From contig CM070874.1 in NCBI GenBank assembly GCA_036365515.1, positions 208,004,297 through 208,068,296 on the forward strand: a stretch of DNA of 64,000 bases, written 5' to 3'. The translations under genes were made by a program, and so were the position numbers. Below the pieces are notes generated by a model that ran no database searches, was not told the DNA's origin, and was given only the letters and a program-made list of their open reading frames with translations. This document shows positions 1-11,525 of this stretch, piece after piece. Each line of letters begins with the position of its first letter. The stretch's first letter is position 1. The DNA is from Torymus aiolomorphi. Taxonomy: Eukaryota > Arthropoda > Insecta > Hymenoptera > Torymidae.

Positions 1-1643
1 GAATATATTTTTAATATCATTGAAAGCTTTTTCGTGCTCGTCTGTCCATTCATACTTCTTACCTTGTTTTAACAAGTTTAGAAGCGGAACGGTATGCGCC
101 GAGTAATTTCTCGCGAATTTCGTATAGAAATTAACAAACCCGAGAAATCCCTGCAATTCCCTGACATTTCTAGGGTTTTTAAAGTTTTTAATTGTTCTAA
201 TTTTCTCCGGGTCCGGTTTTACTCCTTCAGGCGTTAAAATATGACCAAGGAATTTTATTTCTTCCTGCACTAGCTTTGATTTTTTAAAACTAATCCTTAG
301 GTTGTTTTTTAATAAATTCTCAAATAATGATTTTATTTTTGTAAATGACTATCGAAATCTTCTGAAATACATAATAAGTCGACTACAAAAGTTATAAGAA
401 AATCTTCGAAACCCGCAACGGCTAGGTCTAGACCTCTTATTAGCGCGGCGCTACTCGTTTTTATACCGAATGGTACTACATTAAATTCGTAAACTTTATT
501 GTCGCAAATGAACGCGGTATATTTCCTACTTTCTTCTGAAAGCTTTATTTGATGGAAACTACTCATTAAATCAAAGCTGGATAAAAAGTTTACGTTTCTA
601 CATCTTAAAAATATCTCCTCTATGCCCGGAGGGGATTCATAATCATTTATCAATTTTTCGTTTAGTTTGCGTGCATCTAAGCATAGGCGGATTGATCCGT
701 CTTTTTTAATCACAACCACGAGAGGGTTTATATATGGACTCGTCGAACGCCGAATTATTCCAAGCTCTTGCCATTTGTCGATTTCGATTTTAACTTTATC
801 TCTATAATTTATAGGGATGGGATACGGCTTTGAATAAAAAGGTGCATCATCTTTTATTTTAAAAGTATACTCATAGTTAGATAATAGACCTGGGCGTTTC
901 TGAAATACCTCTTTGTATTGTACTATTAAGCACTTAAGTTTATCCCTTTGGGAATTTTTTAGATTTTTGCATGATTTAATCTTTTCTTCGATTTCTTCTA
1001 TCGAAACTTCGTAAGAAAGATCGTAACCAATGAGATCATCGTATGAGTCAGCGTTTCCGCATTCGGACTCATACGATCGTTCGATTCTAAGAGACGCATA
1101 CTCTTCTGAGTACATTATGGCCTCCTTATAAGAACAATGAACATATTGATCGTTAATGGTTAAGAGAATTTCTTCCTTGCCGGTATCTATTAGCATACTA
1201 AGAGCTTTTTGCGTATCACATCCAATAATGCATGGTTTGACTAGTTTCGGCACTACTATAAATATAATATCTAGTTTTATTTTTGCAATTTCGACATTTA
1301 GAAGAACTTGGAGTTTTATTCGCGACGACTTTGCGCCCGTTGCTCCCTTTATGAATTTTGCACTTATCGGTAGCTTAGGTCGCGTCTCGAATATTTTCGC
1401 ATTAGCGTAATAAAATTTCTCGAAGATGCAAGTGATCTCACTTCCCGTATCAATTAGGGCTTTTACCTCTATGTCTTCGACTTTGATATTTACCTCCGGA
1501 CAACACGCTTCTTTCGTATTTAGACCTGCTGGTTCTACATCATACAAAAGATTTTCTGGCTGGTCCTCCAGTATAGAAAAGATATCTTTATTACAATTTT
1601 TATTCTCCGATCGAGTTGCTTGTTGCGGTTTATTTTTTGACAT
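1..1643 (-). pseudogene. pol: Ty3/Gypsy pol, protease and reverse transcriptase (partial, broken)
   Basis: Part of a retrotransposon polyprotein that processes Gag-Pol and copies element RNA into DNA. Reading leftwards, an aspartic protease box (ALIDTGSEITC) lies about 60 residues in. It is followed by RT N-terminal motifs (LCLDARKLN; SSFDLMSSFHQIKL; VPFGIKTSSAAL). The catalytic box that should read F/YVDD reads FVVD, so the first catalytic aspartate is valine. A one-base shift near position 340 ends the main frame. Beyond it the next frame continues with RT thumb and connection sequence (EEIKFLGHILTPEGV; LQGFLGFVNFYTKFARNY) to the window edge. RNase H and integrase would lie outside the window. 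The related plus-strand element at 9.2-12.5 kb keeps the normal FVDD box. The mutated active site and frameshift indicate a dead copy. I am confident about the family, less so about the exact start, because gag and pol may be joined by a frameshift near 1650. Confidence 0.9.
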
Positions 1644-1657
1644 GCAGCAAGCAACTG

Positions 1658-3061
1658 TTATGTGTTTCCCGAATTTTCGGTATTAGCATTTCCTAAATTT
1701 ATATTATTTACGTCAACCTCGTCGTAACTTCGGATTAATTCTTTGTTCCGTTCGTTTCTCTGCTTCCGAGCTGACTTTTTCTCGTTTGTTTGATTCGTTT
1801 GTGGTGGAGTTTTCTCCCTTATTTCCGGCGGCGTTGCTGTCTGTAACTCGTTTACGTTCACGGTTTTCGACTGCCACTGGTATGGCTTGTTATATGATTT
1901 ATTTTGTGTGTTAGCCGTATCTGAAGGAGGACTGGGTTTGTTGTGGCCCATTTTGTCGTGTTTTCGGTGACGTTGGTCGTCTCCGTCATAATCAGCTAAT
2001 ATTTTTAACAACATATTTTTATCTTTGACTTGCCGTCCTAAAACCGCGTGTCGAATATTTCTTTCGAAATGTTCGCTAACGCGCACAAAAAACTCAGTCT
2101 CCGTATAGTCGAGATCCAGCTCTTTGCCTAAACCGAACAAATTTGTTGCGTATTCAACGCGATTAAGACTGCCCCCCCGGCTGGTGCTGACCGAATTCTA
2201 TCTTCCGCTTCGCGGTTCTTTGTGTGTTCGCGCTCCAGTACCGTTCGCGAAACCGTTCTGTGAATTGGTCGTACGAGTCGATCTCCGACTCTTGTAGGTA
2301 CCACCAATCCCTGGCATCACCCTCGAGTGCTTGAGAGATAAGGCATAAGAGTTGATCGAAATTAGGTTTAACCACGTTTATATATTTCTCGAACTCTGAT
2401 AAGAATTTAACTGGCCTTTCATTCTCAAGTCCTCGATACTTGGGAATGTCTAATTTTATTTTTTGGGACGCTTCGCTCCCAGAATTGCCTTTCTTCATCG
2501 GTGATTTTTTCAAGTCTTTAATCGTTTTTTCCAATTTTAGAATTTCTTTCTCAAAGTTTGATTTTACTTGATCAACTTCTCGTGAAAGGTTTCTTTTCAA
2601 CTCTGCGAGTCTAGAATCTAGCTCGCGGTTACTTTCCGATTGATCATCGTTTTGTGACAGCGCGGATATTTTGTCGATTAGACTGTCGTTCTGGGTTTCT
2701 AATAACTGAACCCGACCTCTTAGTTTATTTATTTCCGTAACTAATTCCGCGCGTTCTGCTTTTTTTCCATACGAGTTTTCTCGACTGACTGTGTTAACGC
2801 GTCATATTTCTCTTTTATCTCATTTCGAATTATCGCACCTAACGTTGCCCTTAATTTCGGTGATTTTGACGTGTCGTTTTCCTCGTCTTGGCCTTCGAGC
2901 ATGTTTTCGAGCTCATTTTGCAGTTCATCCAATAATCGTAATTCATCAGTTACCGCCCGTTCCCATTTGAAACGTTTTTGTTCCTTCGCGTTCTTTACTC
3001 CCTCGTCAAAGGAGTCTTGCATTTCGCGCATAAACGCTCCCGATTTGCGGCCTTTTGCCAT
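1658..3061 (-). pseudogene. gag: Gypsy gag, broken in three frames
   Basis: Capsid-forming protein of the minus-strand Gypsy element. The N-terminal third (3061 to about 2741) starts MAKGRKSGAF and is highly charged and coiled-coil-like. The middle piece (about 2740-2163) keeps a retrotransposon capsid core: a KYRGLENERPVKFL segment, then GDARDWWYLQ and FTERFRERYW. The C-terminal piece (2140-1658) is rich in Q, N, K and P and has no CCHC zinc knuckle. The three pieces join only if two shifts are allowed: one in an A-run near 2760 and one in a run of eight G (minus strand) near 2175. Both breaks are in homopolymers, so sequencing error is possible as well as decay. Pol follows immediately downstream. 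The plus-strand relative at 7.5-9.0 kb has the same WW motif and knuckle-free tail. Confidence 0.85.
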
Positions 3062-3236
3062 TTTAACTTTTAATAGAGTACGTGCTTCGAAAAAAACGTT
3101 AATATGGAAAGTGATGAAAAAGAATTTGATTGAACTTAATTGAATTTACAACGTTGAAAGTTGACTCTAATGTATTTATTTATAAAAAACTAATTTATAC
3201 GAACGTTCTATACTTTAATATAGAATTATCGGCTTT

Positions 3237-3622
3237 TTAATTATCGTTAATCGACAGCCTTTTAAACGATTCGGCTATATCCCGAACTCTGTGCTCGATA
3301 CGATCCATCCTCGAATTTAACGTTCTCTCGCTTTTACAAGTTTTACTCGCGACTACTTTTACCATATATCCAAGTTTCTCGTTTTCCTCGTCCAGCTCAT
3401 TTACCCGTTGCCTAGCTTCTGCCAGATCTTCCGACATTGTCAATAACGCGTGGCCTTGCCTACTTACGACAGCGCGTAATTCTTTTATTTGCTCATTAAA
3501 TATTGCGTCGCCGCGTGATATTGCTGATCGGCTTCCTCAACTTCGTCGACCCGTGTCGTTAAATCTATTATTCGTGCTTCTATGCGACTCTCTAAAAATA
3601 TGTTATGTCGATCGGGTATCAT
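3237..3622 (-). pseudogene. small coiled-coil ORF ahead of gag
   Basis: A short reading frame lies between the primer-binding site and gag of the minus-strand element. The 5' part starts at 3622 (MIPDRHNIFLESRIEAR) and shifts frame near 3490. It then continues as a 68-residue open frame ending at 3237. Together they would give about 127 residues, rich in E, R, L and D with heptad-like spacing (EDLAEARQRVNELDEENEKL; RMDRIEHRVRDIAESFKRL), so a coiled coil is likely. There are no membrane segments or cysteine clusters. Ordinary Gypsy elements have no gene here, but the plus-strand relative also has coiled-coil frames in the same place. The function is unknown. It could be the detached N-terminus of gag or a separate accessory protein. 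Confidence 0.55.
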
Positions 3623-3668
3623 GATCCCCTTTTCGAAGATTTCCACTATGCGATTTTAGTTTGCTCGA

Positions 3669-3686
3669 GTCCCTGTTCGGGCGCCA
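3669..3686 (-). other. primer-binding site, tRNA-Lys type
   Basis: On the minus strand this 18-mer reads TGGCGCCCGAACAGGGAC. That is complementary to the 3' end of the lysine tRNA used by many retroelements. It lies two bases inside the end of an LTR (…CGTTACA), exactly where minus-strand DNA synthesis should be primed. This fixes the orientation and the 5' end of the element's internal region. Confidence 0.85.
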
Positions 3687-3688
3687 GC

Positions 3689-4180
3689 TGTAACGTACCG
3701 AAGTAATGACAGCTCTCAGATTTGAGTCTATACCTTAATAACTGAGTTAACTTGTATGAAACTAGATGTCGTTACTTGGTAGTTATTAACAATTTTTTAA
3801 GAGTTCGTGTACTGGACTCGAGGATACAATCGGGAGGGGAGTAGCCACGATCTCAGGGTTACCGACGCGCAATGTGCCGGAGTCCGTGCCGTCGATACAG
3901 AGAGGTGGTAGGCGCAGGTAAGTCGTTAGCGCTGAGTGGCTGCGGCCGTGCTGCTTAGATGATACGGGTAAGTAGTCTGCGCAGAGAGCCAACTACCGTG
4001 CCGTGTGAGAAGAGAGGAGCCGGGTAAATAATCGCCGCAGAGGGCGGACTATCGTGCCGTGGGAGGTAGGTAAGTTAGGACTCGATTGTTATCGAGAGAG
4101 TTTATTTAAAGAAAAAAATCATAAATCAAAATCTAAAATTATAGGTATGTTTATTAATATACTAAAAAAAATGAATTATT
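3689..4180 (-). mobile_element. 5' LTR of the minus-strand Gypsy element (outer end not resolved)
   Basis: The inner end is clear. On the plus strand the LTR starts TGTAACGTACC at 3689, right beside the primer-binding site, so on the element's strand it ends …GTTACA. Minus-strand AATAAA signals occur near 4095 and 4147, which fits an R region. I could not find the matching outer terminus, and the second LTR lies outside the window. The end coordinate is therefore only a minimum estimate. Sequence from about 4180 to 4534 holds no coding potential I trust. Confidence 0.5.
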
Positions 4181-4534
4181 TTACATAAGTTTTACGAGCG
4201 CAAAGGAGTGGCTAGCTTCAGTTACCTAAGCGCAATGCTTATCGGTATCCTGAATAGGCGAGAGCTCGGATACAAGTGCGTGCCGATTCCGAGAATCGGA
4301 GCCCTTTATATACCAGTCGATCGTCTGGTCTTCTCTCTTGCACATGACAATATTTGTGTTTATACTCTGACGTCAGAGGCGCTGTGTGAATGAGTGAGTA
4401 AGATTTTCTCTGGCGCACGCGATCTCATGTTTGTATACAGTGATGCATCGTGTTTGTTGATTTTTCGCTCTCGTGTTTATGAATGGGAAATTATAAATCG
4501 ATGCGTATACTACGAGCTGTTCGTTTACGTCACA

Positions 4535-5854
4535 AACCAAGTCGATAATCGAGTCATTAATTAATTAAGTATAAGAAAGAAACATGTTTCGTACAATAAA
4601 CATTATGAACAATTATTTCAGAAACCCAACCAATGAGCATGATGTGTGACAGTCTTATGTGGTAAAGTCTATGGACCATACTAGAAAATTATTATCCTTA
4701 ATCTAATATTCAATTACATTAATTATAACACTGATTTGACTCATTCAATTGATAATTAACATTTATTCTAGGAAATTAACCCACGGGCATGCTGTGTGTA
4801 CATCCCACGAGAATAATCATATCAATAAAGCTTGGATAACGAGTCAATTTATTATTAATAATTAAAGTATTCAGTTTCTTTTGCATAATTATGCGATTTA
4901 ACGTTTAACGATTTTAAACTCCATATCAAAACATGCTGTATGATCGCCGTGTGTTTTGTTATTCTCTAAATAAACAATTTAGGAATATCAAATTGAGAAG
5001 CAGAATTCCTAGGCGAGAGGACCAAGGGGACAACGATGGACGCTCAGAGTAGGGGTACCGGAGAAGGGACGACGGGTAAGGAATGCGCATCACTTATTCA
5101 TGACTTATGTAACTGAGTCTGTGCGCACCCCCTCAAAAACAGGTTTTCCTCGCCACTGCAGGGTCGCGAGCCGAAGGAACTGTGGCCGGCAAGGCAGTTG
5201 ATTTCCGAAAATTCCGTCGGAAAATTAAAATTTTCGCGTGCAGGGAATTTGGATTGGTACGCGCTTTTAGATTTCGTATAGTGGAGGTGCAATTTTTCGA
5301 GCGCCATATCTCGGAAAATTCTCACGGAAAATCTTAGCTTTCACGTGCTGAGTTTTTAGTCTCCACATGCCTTTATTTTCCGGGGTGCCACGGTTCATTT
5401 TTCCGAGCGCGACTTCTATAAGTCTTCTGTGTGGCTCACGCGATCTGTATTGTGCGCGATCAATTCCTTTTGTTTTTTTGGATGATTACTTAAATATCAC
5501 ACGAATTATTTTCGAGGGCGACCGGGATTCCTCTTACGCCGAGGCACGTACGCCGCACGTATTATTTTGTAGTAAGACGCAGCGGACTTAGGATAGAATA
5601 ACAGCGCATTGCCGGCGTTCGGATGTAACCTTGCATCATCGAGGCACGTCGGTCACCGCTACGGGTGTTTACGTGCAGACGCCTATATAGATATACGGAG
5701 TCGGTAAATAACATAGGGGACGAGTGGATTGATTACAGCGTGAAAGTTATTTGTAGGAGACGTCGGCAATTAGAACGAAGTTGGTTTATATCGAGCCGTG
5801 AAATTTTATTTTTTTTTTGTACTCATATTTGTAAGTTGATTGTACTCATACACA
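4535..5854. repeat. long direct repeat, copy A
   Basis: This segment is repeated in the same orientation at 13646-15766. Both copies start AACCAAGTCGATAATCGAG and both run to the GATTGTACTCATACAC sequence. Identity is very high over the shared parts. Copy A lacks about 0.9 kb that copy B has (it jumps near 5203) and has fewer of the 108-bp tandem units. No reliable gene is present: the short ORFs here are not conserved in frame between copies. It may be part of an LTR or an older repeat into which the plus-strand element inserted. Confidence 0.8.
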
Positions 5855-6594
5855 TCTATATATATACATGGATAAGAGATCTCCCAAGTAAGGGAAAGAA
5901 ATAAACATATTTTCTGATACATCATATTTGTTATTAATTTTCCTGGGCGTTTTCCACCACCGTTTCGTATCTCCTGACAATTACCTTTGCGAATAAAACA
6001 TCAATTATTATTACTATTATTATTAATAATCTATTTGAACTTTTATTTTTGCTAATTATTTTTGAATCTTTTAATTAACTATTTTCTGCATACTAAATAA
6101 CTTTAGTGCGATAAATTTTGCCATTATTTACAATAATTCTTTCAATGTTAAATTCATTATTTGAGAATAATTGTATAAATATAATCATTTATCTGACGAC
6201 CGAGGACGTCAGCAGCAGACCAAGCAGCATCGATATCTTCAACATTCGTTCATCGTACATGCACATTAGTCACCATTGCACTTAAGGTGACTCCTAACCT
6301 GGTTTTCCCTCCCCTATCTACAGAACCTACCTATAAAATCTTACATTGTCATCCCTTGTATATATATAATATGTATAATAATAATTCGGTGATTAATAAA
6401 AATAAAATCTAATTGAATATTAAAGTATCTTACATCAACGATAGATTCTATTTTGACTATTTACATATTTCGATATACGCACTCATGGGTATGTAGTAGC
6501 TTGTGTGTATGTGTATCTATATATATGTGTATATATATGTTTATCCGTTTTAGGAGACTCAGAGCAGTAATTATGATTCTCTTTCACTTAGGTA
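5855..6594. other. no gene seen; AT-rich 5' region
   Basis: AT-rich sequence with short simple-repeat patches (TATTAT near 6005; TA-rich near 6360 and 6520). It presumably holds the leader of the plus-strand Gypsy element, but I found no convincing LTR end or primer-binding site here. Confidence 0.5.
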
Positions 6595-6882
6595 ATGTTG
6601 CAACGGGTATTTTTAGATATTGACTTCAAAGAGAGAATTAAGCGGCTCGAGCAATTATACGAGCATCAAGTACAATATTCGGATCATTTAAACCGTTTTT
6701 GTCAATTCAACCTCGTCGAATTACATAAGTTCGGAAGAAAGTAGAAGAACATTCGGAAACATCTGGGAAAGATAACTAGCTTTACCATTGGAAAATATAA
6801 AAGCATTGAGTGGCGGCTAGGGGAGACTGAAGGTGACATCGAGCACCTCAGAGCGAGTTTCGCTCGACTTCGACTCGAATAG
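6595..6882 (+). pseudogene. small coiled-coil ORF 1 of the plus-strand Gypsy element
   Basis: Starts ATG at 6595 (MLQRVFLDIDFKERIKRLEQ) and ends TAG at 6880-6882. This is 95 codons with one in-frame TAG at 6742-6744. The amino-acid pattern on both sides of that stop is the same: charged and leucine-rich (KRLEQLYEHQVQY; EGDIEHLRASFARLRLE), as in a coiled coil. Continuity of frame across the stop suggests a single former gene. Its position ahead of gag matches the coiled-coil frame of the minus-strand relative at 3237-3622. No known domain is recognised. Confidence 0.5.
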
Positions 6883-7099
6883 AGGTTATACGGATATTTG
6901 TGTTTTTCTCACTAACATCTTTATTTACGTAAATATTTGTTACATTTTTTTTGGTTAAGAGGTCATTTTTATTGGGATTGACGATTATAGAATACGGTTA
7001 TGTACTGCCGCTTAATTCTCAGGGTCCTAATGGCGTATAGAATTCTTGTCAGCAAAAATAAAATGTCGCCTATAAGGATTATTTCATTCCGTAGATATC

Positions 7100-7363
7100 A
7101 TGGTGCCGGAGGTATCGTGCGTACGTGAGGAGTGTCAACTAGCCCACCGCCTATTTGAGATAGAGAGAAAATACAGTGCCCTTCGGAGATATAATTACGA
7201 ACTAGAATAATATTGCAACGTAACACTCGAGAAGCTCCGAGTCGCATTAAAGCGGCAAGGTGTGATTAGGCGCCACCTCGCGAATTTGCAGGCTTTGCGT
7301 ATCGGAGTTACGCGCACGCAGAGAGACGGGCCGAGGGAGCAGGAGATCCGCTTTAAGAGCTAA
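7100..7363 (+). pseudogene. small coiled-coil ORF 2 of the plus-strand Gypsy element
   Basis: Runs from ATG at 7100 to TAA at 7361-7363, 87 codons, with an in-frame TAA at 7208-7210. The product is rich in R, E and L (REECQLAHRLFEIERKYSAL; LEKLRVALKRQG), consistent with a helical coiled coil. It lies 120 bases ahead of the gag start. The function is unknown. It may be an accessory protein or a remnant of an N-terminal gag extension. Confidence 0.45.
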
Positions 7364-7486
7364 ACGAGCGCTTCGCTCAGCTCAAGCTTAATTAAAACCC
7401 CGTAAGTTGAGAAACTTCTACTTCTACACATAGATATATTCTTCCATTTTATTTCGCGTTTCACACGCATCACCGTCATTTCCACG

Positions 7487-9042
7487 ATGTCCGATACAGA
7501 ATCACAAGGGGGAGGTAAAGGGAATGATGAGGCAACCGCGAACATTCAAGCTCCCATAGGCCTATCTGCTAGTGCCACCGGGGTAGTCAAAAAGAAACGC
7601 AACAGGGCCACGGTTAGGGTCCAGGCAGATAGGGTCACCCGAAGCAAATTTACTGAAGAGTTAGAGCGGAACGAAGTCGCAAATCTGGTAGCGAATGTGA
7701 GACGGTCCCTCGAGTTCGGTGAAAAGGATAAACGGGTGGGTATTAGCTTAGTTGACCCATTCCCGGACCAGACAATGAGCGACGGAGAAATAGCCCGTAA
7801 CGAAGTCGGAAACGAAAATGACGAAGGGGATAATTTTAAATTGCGTTCTCGACGTAAACTGAATGAATTACGTCATGAATTGCACGTTAATACCCTTAGA
7901 ATTGACATGCAGGAAAAGCGAATCGATACCCTCGATATGTTATGCACGCGTTTTAGTGCCCTAGGCCCAGTCGTTCGCAAACATGGCGAAGATATTCGGG
8001 AAAATAAGGACGCGGTAATGACCATCATGGATGATACGGTAGAGCTAATTAGGCAAGTAAACGTAAATAAAGGGGCAATTGGACAGATCGCGACCTCATG
8101 TAGGGGAAATAAGGATAAAATCACCGGGCTTGAAGAACGTTGTCAAGGTCTCGCACAAAAGATCGACGAGAATAAGTTTGAGATTGAGAACCTTATTAGA
8201 AACGGGCCGACGCAGACAGTTCCTATTTCCCAGAGCATTAGATATGAAATGCCACTTTTCAAAGCTAGTCCAGGAGATAAACCAGCACGTTTTATAAAAT
8301 CATGCTTAGACTATTTAAAGGCCGTTAATGCGACGAGACATAATTTTAAATATGTGTAACTCGAATGGTGGGAACATGTTGAGCCTGTAGTGGACACCGC
8401 GGAACAATTCAAAACACGATTTCTGGGAAGATATTGAAATAGCACTCTACAATCATGCGTTCGAAGAGCTTTAGAGTTCGGGTATTATCGAGGGGACATG
8501 GGAATTAGGCGAAGTGAGTACGTGTTAAGTCTATATAATGATGTACGCATGTTAGAAACATGCCAAGCATCGGATCTATTATGGATAAATTTTCGAGGCA
8601 TTTCGACGAACATGTACAAGCGGCCGTCCTCTCCTGGGGTATTCGCACCATAGATGGCCTGATAGAGTTATTAGATACGTCGGACCAGGTAGGGTATCTA
8701 AATTCATATAGGGCCGTGCAGACAATGCCTAATACGAGCCAACCCCCACCCCGTTACCCGGCGCAGAGGAATTCATCCTTTGTAAATTCATTTAGATCCG
8801 GTGAGATACACGCATCTACCCCCCGTCCAAATAAAAGTAACCACAGTAGCGTAAACCACGGCCATCCCCCAACAACACATCAAAACAATTCAAACGGGCA
8901 GGCACAAGGCCGTAACACCAGTGGAAATTGGCGCGAACCGAACCAGCCGTATAGACAGAACGATACACATAACGTACAACAGACTCATAGGGGGGGGGGG
9001 GGGGGGCGACCGTACGTTACGGAAACCACCCTCCGGGACTAA
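7487..9042 (+). pseudogene. gag: Gypsy gag (plus strand), interrupted
   Basis: Capsid protein of the plus-strand element. It opens at ATG 7487 (MSDTESQGGGKG) with 290 codons: a basic, low-complexity N-terminus, then a long coiled coil (about residues 110-240), then the capsid start (YEMPLFKASPGDKPARFIKS). An in-frame TAA at 8357-8359 breaks it. The frame continues with the LEWWEHVEPV and FKTRFLGRY motifs, which match the WW/F..RY core of the minus-strand gag. A TGA follows, and then a frameshift near 8555. The C-terminal part (8560-9042) resumes with a helical segment and a Q/N/P/R-rich tail with no zinc knuckle. It ends next to a long G run at about 8992-9006. Several lesions make this a dead copy. 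Confidence 0.8.
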
Positions 9043-9199
9043 ACCAAATTGACTTAGAAATAAACGACTCGGGAAACGCGGAGCAGTTGTATCAGGAACC
9101 TCAGACGCCGTAGATAAGTCTCGTAAAATTCGAGACGGACGATCACCTGATACAACTGCAAACGACGAGGTAAACACAATATTTGATAACACCCGTGAG

Positions 9200-10513
9200 T
9201 TGCTATTGAAGGAAGAATCAGATAACGAGAATAATGACGAATTAAAGATTATAATGTGCCCGGAAATTAACATTGAAATTGAAAATTGCCCTGTGGTAGC
9301 CTTGATAGATACCGGCAGTAGAATCACATGCATATCTGAGGATATGTATATTAAATACTTGAACAAATTCAAGTCTTGCGCATCCCTCCCACTAATCGGA
9401 GTGCAGGCGAAGGGTTTTACCGGGGAGAAGTCCATGAGGCTGAAAAAACAGTTTCGAGCGCGAGTAACACTAGGGATCTGGAGAGGGGAGTTAGATTTTC
9501 TGATCATACCTAAATTGGTGCGAGAATGTATCTTAGGAATGGACGCACACGTAAAGTTAAAATTAACGATCCACCTCGATAATCAAATTATATTGTTCGA
9601 GAGTCCATCTGACCCTAATTTAAGAGATACCATGCCCCTATCTACAGAAAACGAAATAAATAGAAGCACTATTCAGCTACACGATGCTGATGACTCCCCT
9701 GACTGTAATGAAACGAATATCAAAGCCACCACGGATGAAATTACAGACGAAGAGATTGAAAAGAAACTCGCGGAAGTATATGACATTACGGACGCACAAA
9801 AACAACGTTTACGCGAGCTGATTTACAAATATCGGGATATTTTCAGAAAGGCACCGGGGCGTTTCCAATCATTTGAATATAAGCTCGAGTTTCAGCATGA
9901 GAAACCGTATTTTTTTAAATCTTACCCTATACCGTTAAATCATCTGGAAAAAGTCGATTTAGAGATTGAAAGATTGTTAGGTTATGATGTTATCGAAAGA
10001 TCACGAAGTCAATATATTAATCCTATTGTTCAGGTAATAAAAAAATTGGGAGCGATACGATTGTGTTTAGATGCACGCGAACTGAAACTTAGGTTAAAAA
10101 ATGACCATGACGGACCAGAAGGGATGGACGAAGTCCTACGTAAATGCGCGAAGGTAAGGGTTATGATGAGTTTGGACTTATCGGCCAGTTTTTGGCAGAT
10201 ATCTTTCAGCCCGGAGTCACGGAAATATACTGCTTTTCTCCAACGTGGAATGACATAGCAACACAAGGTCACGCCTTTTGGTACTAAGGTCAGCAGTGCT
10301 GCCCTAACGCAAGCGTCAGAATTTGTGCTTCGGGGGTTATCAAATTTTGTTATAGATTTTGTAGACGACTGGTTGTGTATATCCGAAAATTTTGAGGACC
10401 ATCTAGAACACCTTGAAATCTTATTCGAAACAATTTATGTTGAACGGGTCACTGTAAATTTTGAAAAGGTCAACTTCTGCCGGAAGGAAATGCATTTTCT
10501 CGGGCACATTTAA
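9200..10513 (+). pseudogene. pol: Gypsy pol: protease and RT (plus strand)
   Basis: Encodes the element protease and RT palm and fingers. The protease box ALIDTGSRITC is about 35 residues from the ATG. RT motifs follow in order: a KSYPIPLN segment, IRLCLDAREL, SLDLSASFWQISFSPESRKYTAF, then after a frameshift near 10257 VTPFGTKVSSAAL and the catalytic box DFVDDWLCISE (about 10357-10390). The frame then reads to a TAA at 10511-10513 (EMHFLGHI, stop). Sequence beyond the stop continues the RT connection domain in the same frame. Order and motifs match the minus-strand element at 1-1.6 kb, but here both catalytic aspartates of the VDD box are intact. The frameshift and stop show that it no longer makes a complete polyprotein. 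Confidence 0.9.
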
Positions 10514-11525
10514 ACTACCGAGGGCATCCGGATCGACTCGGATAAGGTTGAAGCTATTCATCGTTATCCAGCACCGCGTAACATCAAGCAATTAAAGGGA
10601 TTTCTGGGGCTTATAAACTTCTGTTCTAAATTTACTAACGAACTCGCACGTGAAACAGTCCCATTATTTAACTTGACAAAAAAGGAAGTAAAATGGAATT
10701 GGGAGGGGGGGGGGTGAAATGGAATCCGCATTCAAGAGGGTGAAAGAACTTTTTTGTTTAGAAGCTCTTTTATACCACCCCTCCTGTGATAGACCTTTCT
10801 ACCTGATGACGGACGCAAGTAAGACCTCGTTAGGGGCCTTTTTATATCAAAAGGATGACACAGACCAACGACGAATCGTTAGCATGGCTAGCCGGTCATT
10901 ACGGGGCGCGGAAGTGAATTACTTCACCACGGAACTGGAGTCATTGGCCATAGTTTGGGCATTGGGAAAATTCATGTCTTATATTCTTGGGGGCCCGGTA
11001 GAAATAGAAACGGATCATCAGGCATTAACGTATCTATTATCATGTAGATTTCTGAATAAACGATTAATCCAATGGAGACTCGCGATTCAAGATTACGACT
11101 TGGAGATAACACACATTCCGGGTACAAAGAATCAGATAGCTGATGCTCTGAGTCGAATCCCCTTAAATAATCGAGACGATCAGACCGACGAAGTCTCCAT
11201 AGCACTGATATTAGCGCGGAGACCGGATAACACGATACGGATTCAATTAAAGAATATAGGGTCCGAGCAACGCAGAGAGAATAGGTTCAGGGATATAATT
11301 ATCAAGTTAGAGGCTGGAAATAAATTTCGTGATTTCAGCTTAAAGGAAAACACACTCGTTAAAGGGAAGGTAGAGCAGGAAAGGTTAGTCTTAACTGAAA
11401 GCATCGCTAAGAGGATTATACTCGAAATACACGATTTATACGGACATATAGGGACATATAAGTGCCGTAAAATCTTTGAAGAAGGTTTCTGGGTAGCTAA
11501 AGCGCGACGGTGTATCGCCAAATGA
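10514..11525 (+). pseudogene. pol: Gypsy pol: RT connection, RNase H and integrase zinc-finger region
   Basis: Continues pol after the TAA at 10511. The connection sequence (IKQLKGFLGLINFCSKF) runs into a run of G at about 10705-10715 that breaks the frame. Open sequence resumes at 10719. RNase H signatures are clear: FYLMTDASKTSLGAFL, then the catalytic glutamate region TELESLAIVWAL, then ETDHQALTYLL, and finally the ADALSR box. From about 11400 comes the integrase H2C2 finger (EIHDLYGHIGTYKCRK), which stops at TGA 11523-11525. Its second half (TCDSCQRNK) lies in the next 60 bases. RNase H removes template RNA during cDNA synthesis. The lesions show a decayed copy. Confidence 0.88.
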
